A stretch of DNA of 64,000 bases from Halogeometricum pallidum JCM 14848 (GTDB lineage: Archaea; Halobacteriota; Halobacteria; Halobacteriales; Haloferacaceae). How positions within the stretch are numbered: position 1 is the first letter of the stretch; the number at the start of each line of letters is the position of its first letter. The notes beneath the pieces are model-generated. The model did no database searches. It saw nothing but the letters and a program-made list of their open reading frames with translations, and had not been told where the DNA came from. Both the position numbers and the translations under genes were made by a program. The DNA lies in contig NZ_AOIV01000024.1 in the NCBI RefSeq assembly GCF_000337095.1, forward strand, positions 1,660 to 65,659, in the 5' to 3' direction. This document shows positions 62,175 to 64,000 of the stretch, piece after piece.

Positions 62175-62876
62175 CTACTCAAGCCACCGGACGACCGACG
62201 GCGTCTCCTCCTCCTCGTCGGGGTCGGGCGCGTAGCGGTCGGCGACGAGCAGTCCGACGGCGTCGTTCAGCGCGTGGATGGCGATGAGCGCCGGCAGCGA
62301 CCGGAACCAGAGGTACAAGAGGGTCGTGACCAGCGCCGGTTGCGCGATGCGGAGGACGGCCTGTCGGTCCCACGTGTCGCCGAGGTGACCGAGCGTGAAC
62401 GCAAAGAAGGCGACGACGCCCGCGAACGGGACGCTCCCGGTCAGGGCGGCGAGTCGTTCGACGGCGTAGCCGTGGTACGGAATCTCCTCGGTGACGCCCG
62501 CCGTCGCCGCGACGAACAGGCGTTCGGGCACCGACAGCGCCGCGAACGAGCCGATTCCCTCGGCGAGGCTCTCGCCGCCGTCCCCGACGCGGGCCCACAG
62601 GGGCGCGAGGAGGAGGTTCGTCCCGAGCATCGCCGCGAGGCCGACGCCGACCCGCCAGACGAGAAGCGCCGTCGACTCGACGCGCCACCCGATGGACGCC
62701 GGCGTCGCGCCCTCGGCGGCGACGACGAGGAGGATTATCGCGGGGACGACCCACTTCCAGGCGTGGTCCGAGAGGGTGCCACCGGCCCACCCGAACCGGT
62801 CGCGTAGCCGGTGCAGCGACTCGAAGCCGACGAGGGCGACGACGAGTCCGAACGCTGTGACCGGCGTGAGTTCCAC
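62175..62876 (-). CDS. CPBP-family intramembrane metalloprotease
   Basis: 233 residues with six to eight hydrophobic segments (start MELTPVTAFGLVVALVGFE). Motif 1 is ATAGVTEEIPYHGYAVERL, where CPBP proteases usually have EExxxR; here the sixth position is His. Motif 2 FTLGHLGDTW (H with F-x3-H) and motif 3 IHALNDAVGLLV are present. The family includes CAAX prenyl proteases (Rce1) and bacteriocin-immunity proteins. Activity with the variant residue is uncertain. Single gene; acidic C-terminal tail (PDPDEEEETPSVV). Confidence 0.82.
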   Translation of the reverse strand: MELTPVTAFGLVVALVGFESLHRLRDRFGWAGGTLSDHAWKWVVPAIILLVVAAEGATPASIGWRVESTALLVWRVGVGLAAMLGTNLLLAPLWARVGDGGESLAEGIGSFAALSVPERLFVAATAGVTEEIPYHGYAVERLAALTGSVPFAGVVAFFAFTLGHLGDTWDRQAVLRIAQPALVTTLLYLWFRSLPALIAIHALNDAVGLLVADRYAPDPDEEEETPSVVRWLE

Positions 62877-62985
62877 GTTCTCCGTCGGGGTGTCGGACCG
62901 CTTGGCTCTTTTCGTCTCCGGTGGGACGCGCGGCGCGTCGCCGGCTTCAACGCCGGTCGGTGCCGGTCGGCGGCGGAGCGCGCGC

Positions 62986-63354
62986 CTAGACGGCGTCGCG
63001 GCCGGTCTTTCCGGTCCGAATCTGCAGGGCGCTGTCGACGGACGTCACGAACACCTTGCCGTCGCCGGGTTCGCCGGTGTGCGCCCCGTCGGCTATCGCT
63101 TCGACGACGTCTTCGGCCGGAATATCGGAGACGACGCACTCTATTTTCACCTTCTGGTGGAGGTCGACCGTGTACTCCTCGCCGCGCCACTGTCCCTTCT
63201 TCGCCGGCTGAGAGCCGCGACCGGAGACGTTCGTCACCGTCAGCGACGGCGCGCCGGCCTCCGCCAGCGAGCGTTTCACGTCCGAAAGCTTGTCCGGTCG
63301 GACGATAGCTATCACCATCTTGATTCCTCCATCGTTCGGCAGTTCTTCGCTCAT
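62986..63354 (-). CDS. glnK: Nitrogen regulatory protein P-II
   Basis: 122 residues ([20 protein letters not shown]). P-II features: [14 protein letters not shown]-loop [21 protein letters not shown], and B-loop [11 protein letters not shown]. It binds ATP/ADP and 2-oxoglutarate and blocks the ammonium channel when nitrogen is ample. The gene is three bases after amt in the same direction, the standard amtB-glnK pair. The T-loop Tyr in [11 protein letters not shown] is the position modified by uridylylation in bacteria; archaeal use is not established. Confidence 0.95.
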   Translation of the reverse strand: MSEELPNDGGIKMVIAIVRPDKLSDVKRSLAEAGAPSLTVTNVSGRGSQPAKKGQWRGEEYTVDLHQKVKIECVVSDIPAEDVVEAIADGAHTGEPGDGKVFVTSVDSALQIRTGKTGRDAV

Positions 63355-63357
63355 GAT

Positions 63358-64000
63358 TCAGTTCTCTCCATCTTCCGTGGTAGTCTTTTCCACGCCACTG
63401 ACCCGCCCGCCGTCGGCCGTTCGGTCCGACGGGGGACGCGACCCGCGAGTTCGTTTTCCGCCGTCAATCCGGACGCCGCCGTCCACGCGGACGGCCTCGT
63501 CCCGGCCGCCGAACTCGGGGTAGGTGTCGACGCCGTGCTCGGAGGAGTCGAGCCCTTCGAGTTCGTGTTCGCGGCTGACGCGCGCCTCGCCCGCGGCGCG
63601 GAACGCGCCGAAGACGGCGGCGGTGGCCGCAAGCGTCCAGGCGGCGATGACGACGACGCCGACGACCTGCGGGACGAGCAGTTCGACGAACGAGGCGTTC
63701 CCGGCCCAGAGGTCGACGGCGAAGACGGGGTACAACAGCGCCCCGAGGACGCCCGCGGAGCCGTGGACGGGGAAGACGGCGCAGACGTCGTCTATCTTCA
63801 GGCGCTTCTCGATGAACCCGAAGACGACGGGCAGTTGCGCGCCGGCGAGGAGGCCGACGACGATGGCGCCCGGCCAGACGATGGCGTCCGCGACGGACGT
63901 GATGCCGACCAGACCGGCGAGGACGCCGTTGGCGACGTACAGCGTGTCGACCTTCCCCGTCTTCACCAGCGAGAGGCCGCCCGCCCCCATGGCGCCCGCG
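63358..64000 (-). CDS. amt: Ammonium transporter Amt, 5' end outside window
   Basis: The C-terminal 213 or so residues only; the gene enters from the right edge and its start is outside. Amt features: YVANGVLAGLVGITSVADAIVWPGAI, DDVCAVFPVHGSAGVLGALLYPVF with a pore histidine in VHG, and the last helix (VPQVVGVVVIAAWTLA). The cytoplasmic tail (about 75 residues) is acidic with an EHGVDTYPEFGG motif, then a Gly/Arg/Ser end. Channels ammonium across the membrane under GlnK control; glnK follows three bases later. Confidence 0.95.
   Translation of the reverse strand, partial: AGAMGAGGLSLVKTGKVDTLYVANGVLAGLVGITSVADAIVWPGAIVVGLLAGAQLPVVFGFIEKRLKIDDVCAVFPVHGSAGVLGALLYPVFAVDLWAGNASFVELLVPQVVGVVVIAAWTLAATAAVFGAFRAAGEARVSREHELEGLDSSEHGVDTYPEFGGRDEAVRVDGGVRIDGGKRTRGSRPPSDRTADGGRVSGVEKTTTEDGEN

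Overview
The window is a gene-dense, GC-rich stretch of haloarchaeal chromosome. The evidence is acidic proteins throughout, Tat-type twin-arginine lipoprotein signals, TATA boxes about 27 bases before start codons that often lie at the predicted transcription start (leaderless genes), archaeal PolD (DP2) and XPD, and arginine synthesis on a LysW-type carrier. Content and order look like Haloferacaceae (from memory, close to part of the Haloferax volcanii chromosome; not checked). I see no tRNA, rRNA, CRISPR array, insertion sequence, integrase or prophage gene. Nearly all of it is core or shell genome.

Layout. 1-9.8 kb: start of a thiamine-type substrate-binding lipoprotein, an AI-2E transporter, two divergent rhodaneses, a MEDS-GAF-GAF histidine kinase, a SpoIIM-type membrane protein and small haloarchaeal proteins. 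9.8-23 kb: uvrB, lipoproteins, a TauE exporter preceded by two tiny ORFs, an HAD protein, an ArsN2 acetyltransferase behind a perfect palindrome, a stomatin homologue, a 2H phosphoesterase, cytochrome P450, an XPD-type helicase and MscS. 23-32.4 kb: the whole arginine pathway from glutamate, in two minus-strand units (argG-argH and argW-X-C-B-D-E-F). 32.7-38 kb: a CPA2 antiporter with its regulatory subunit, a dolichol kinase-like CTP kinase, glycyl-tRNA synthetase coupled to a four-CBS protein. 38-42.7 kb: a PPC/DUF296 protein joined to the PolD large subunit. 42.7-54 kb: PQQ-propeller lipoprotein, zinc-ribbon protein, ketopantoate reductase, SMR transporter, sulfatase-fold enzyme, NifU-type scaffold, RecJ-like DHH protein, a stress protein plus amino-acid permease pair, and MFS. 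54-60 kb: hemC-cobA-hemD and hemL for heme and siroheme. 60-64 kb: PhoD phosphatase, CPBP protease, glnK and the 3' part of amt.

No clear new defence or mobile system is present. The most interesting signals are (1) two copies of a structured element that begins right after a stop codon (8855 and 42514), with conserved boxes and stems that differ in sequence but still pair; (2) an ArgW/LysW carrier that has lost all four zinc-binding cysteines; (3) two tandem micro-ORFs starting at a predicted transcription start ahead of tauE; and (4) a perfect 8+4+8 palindrome over the arsN2 core promoter with no arsR nearby.
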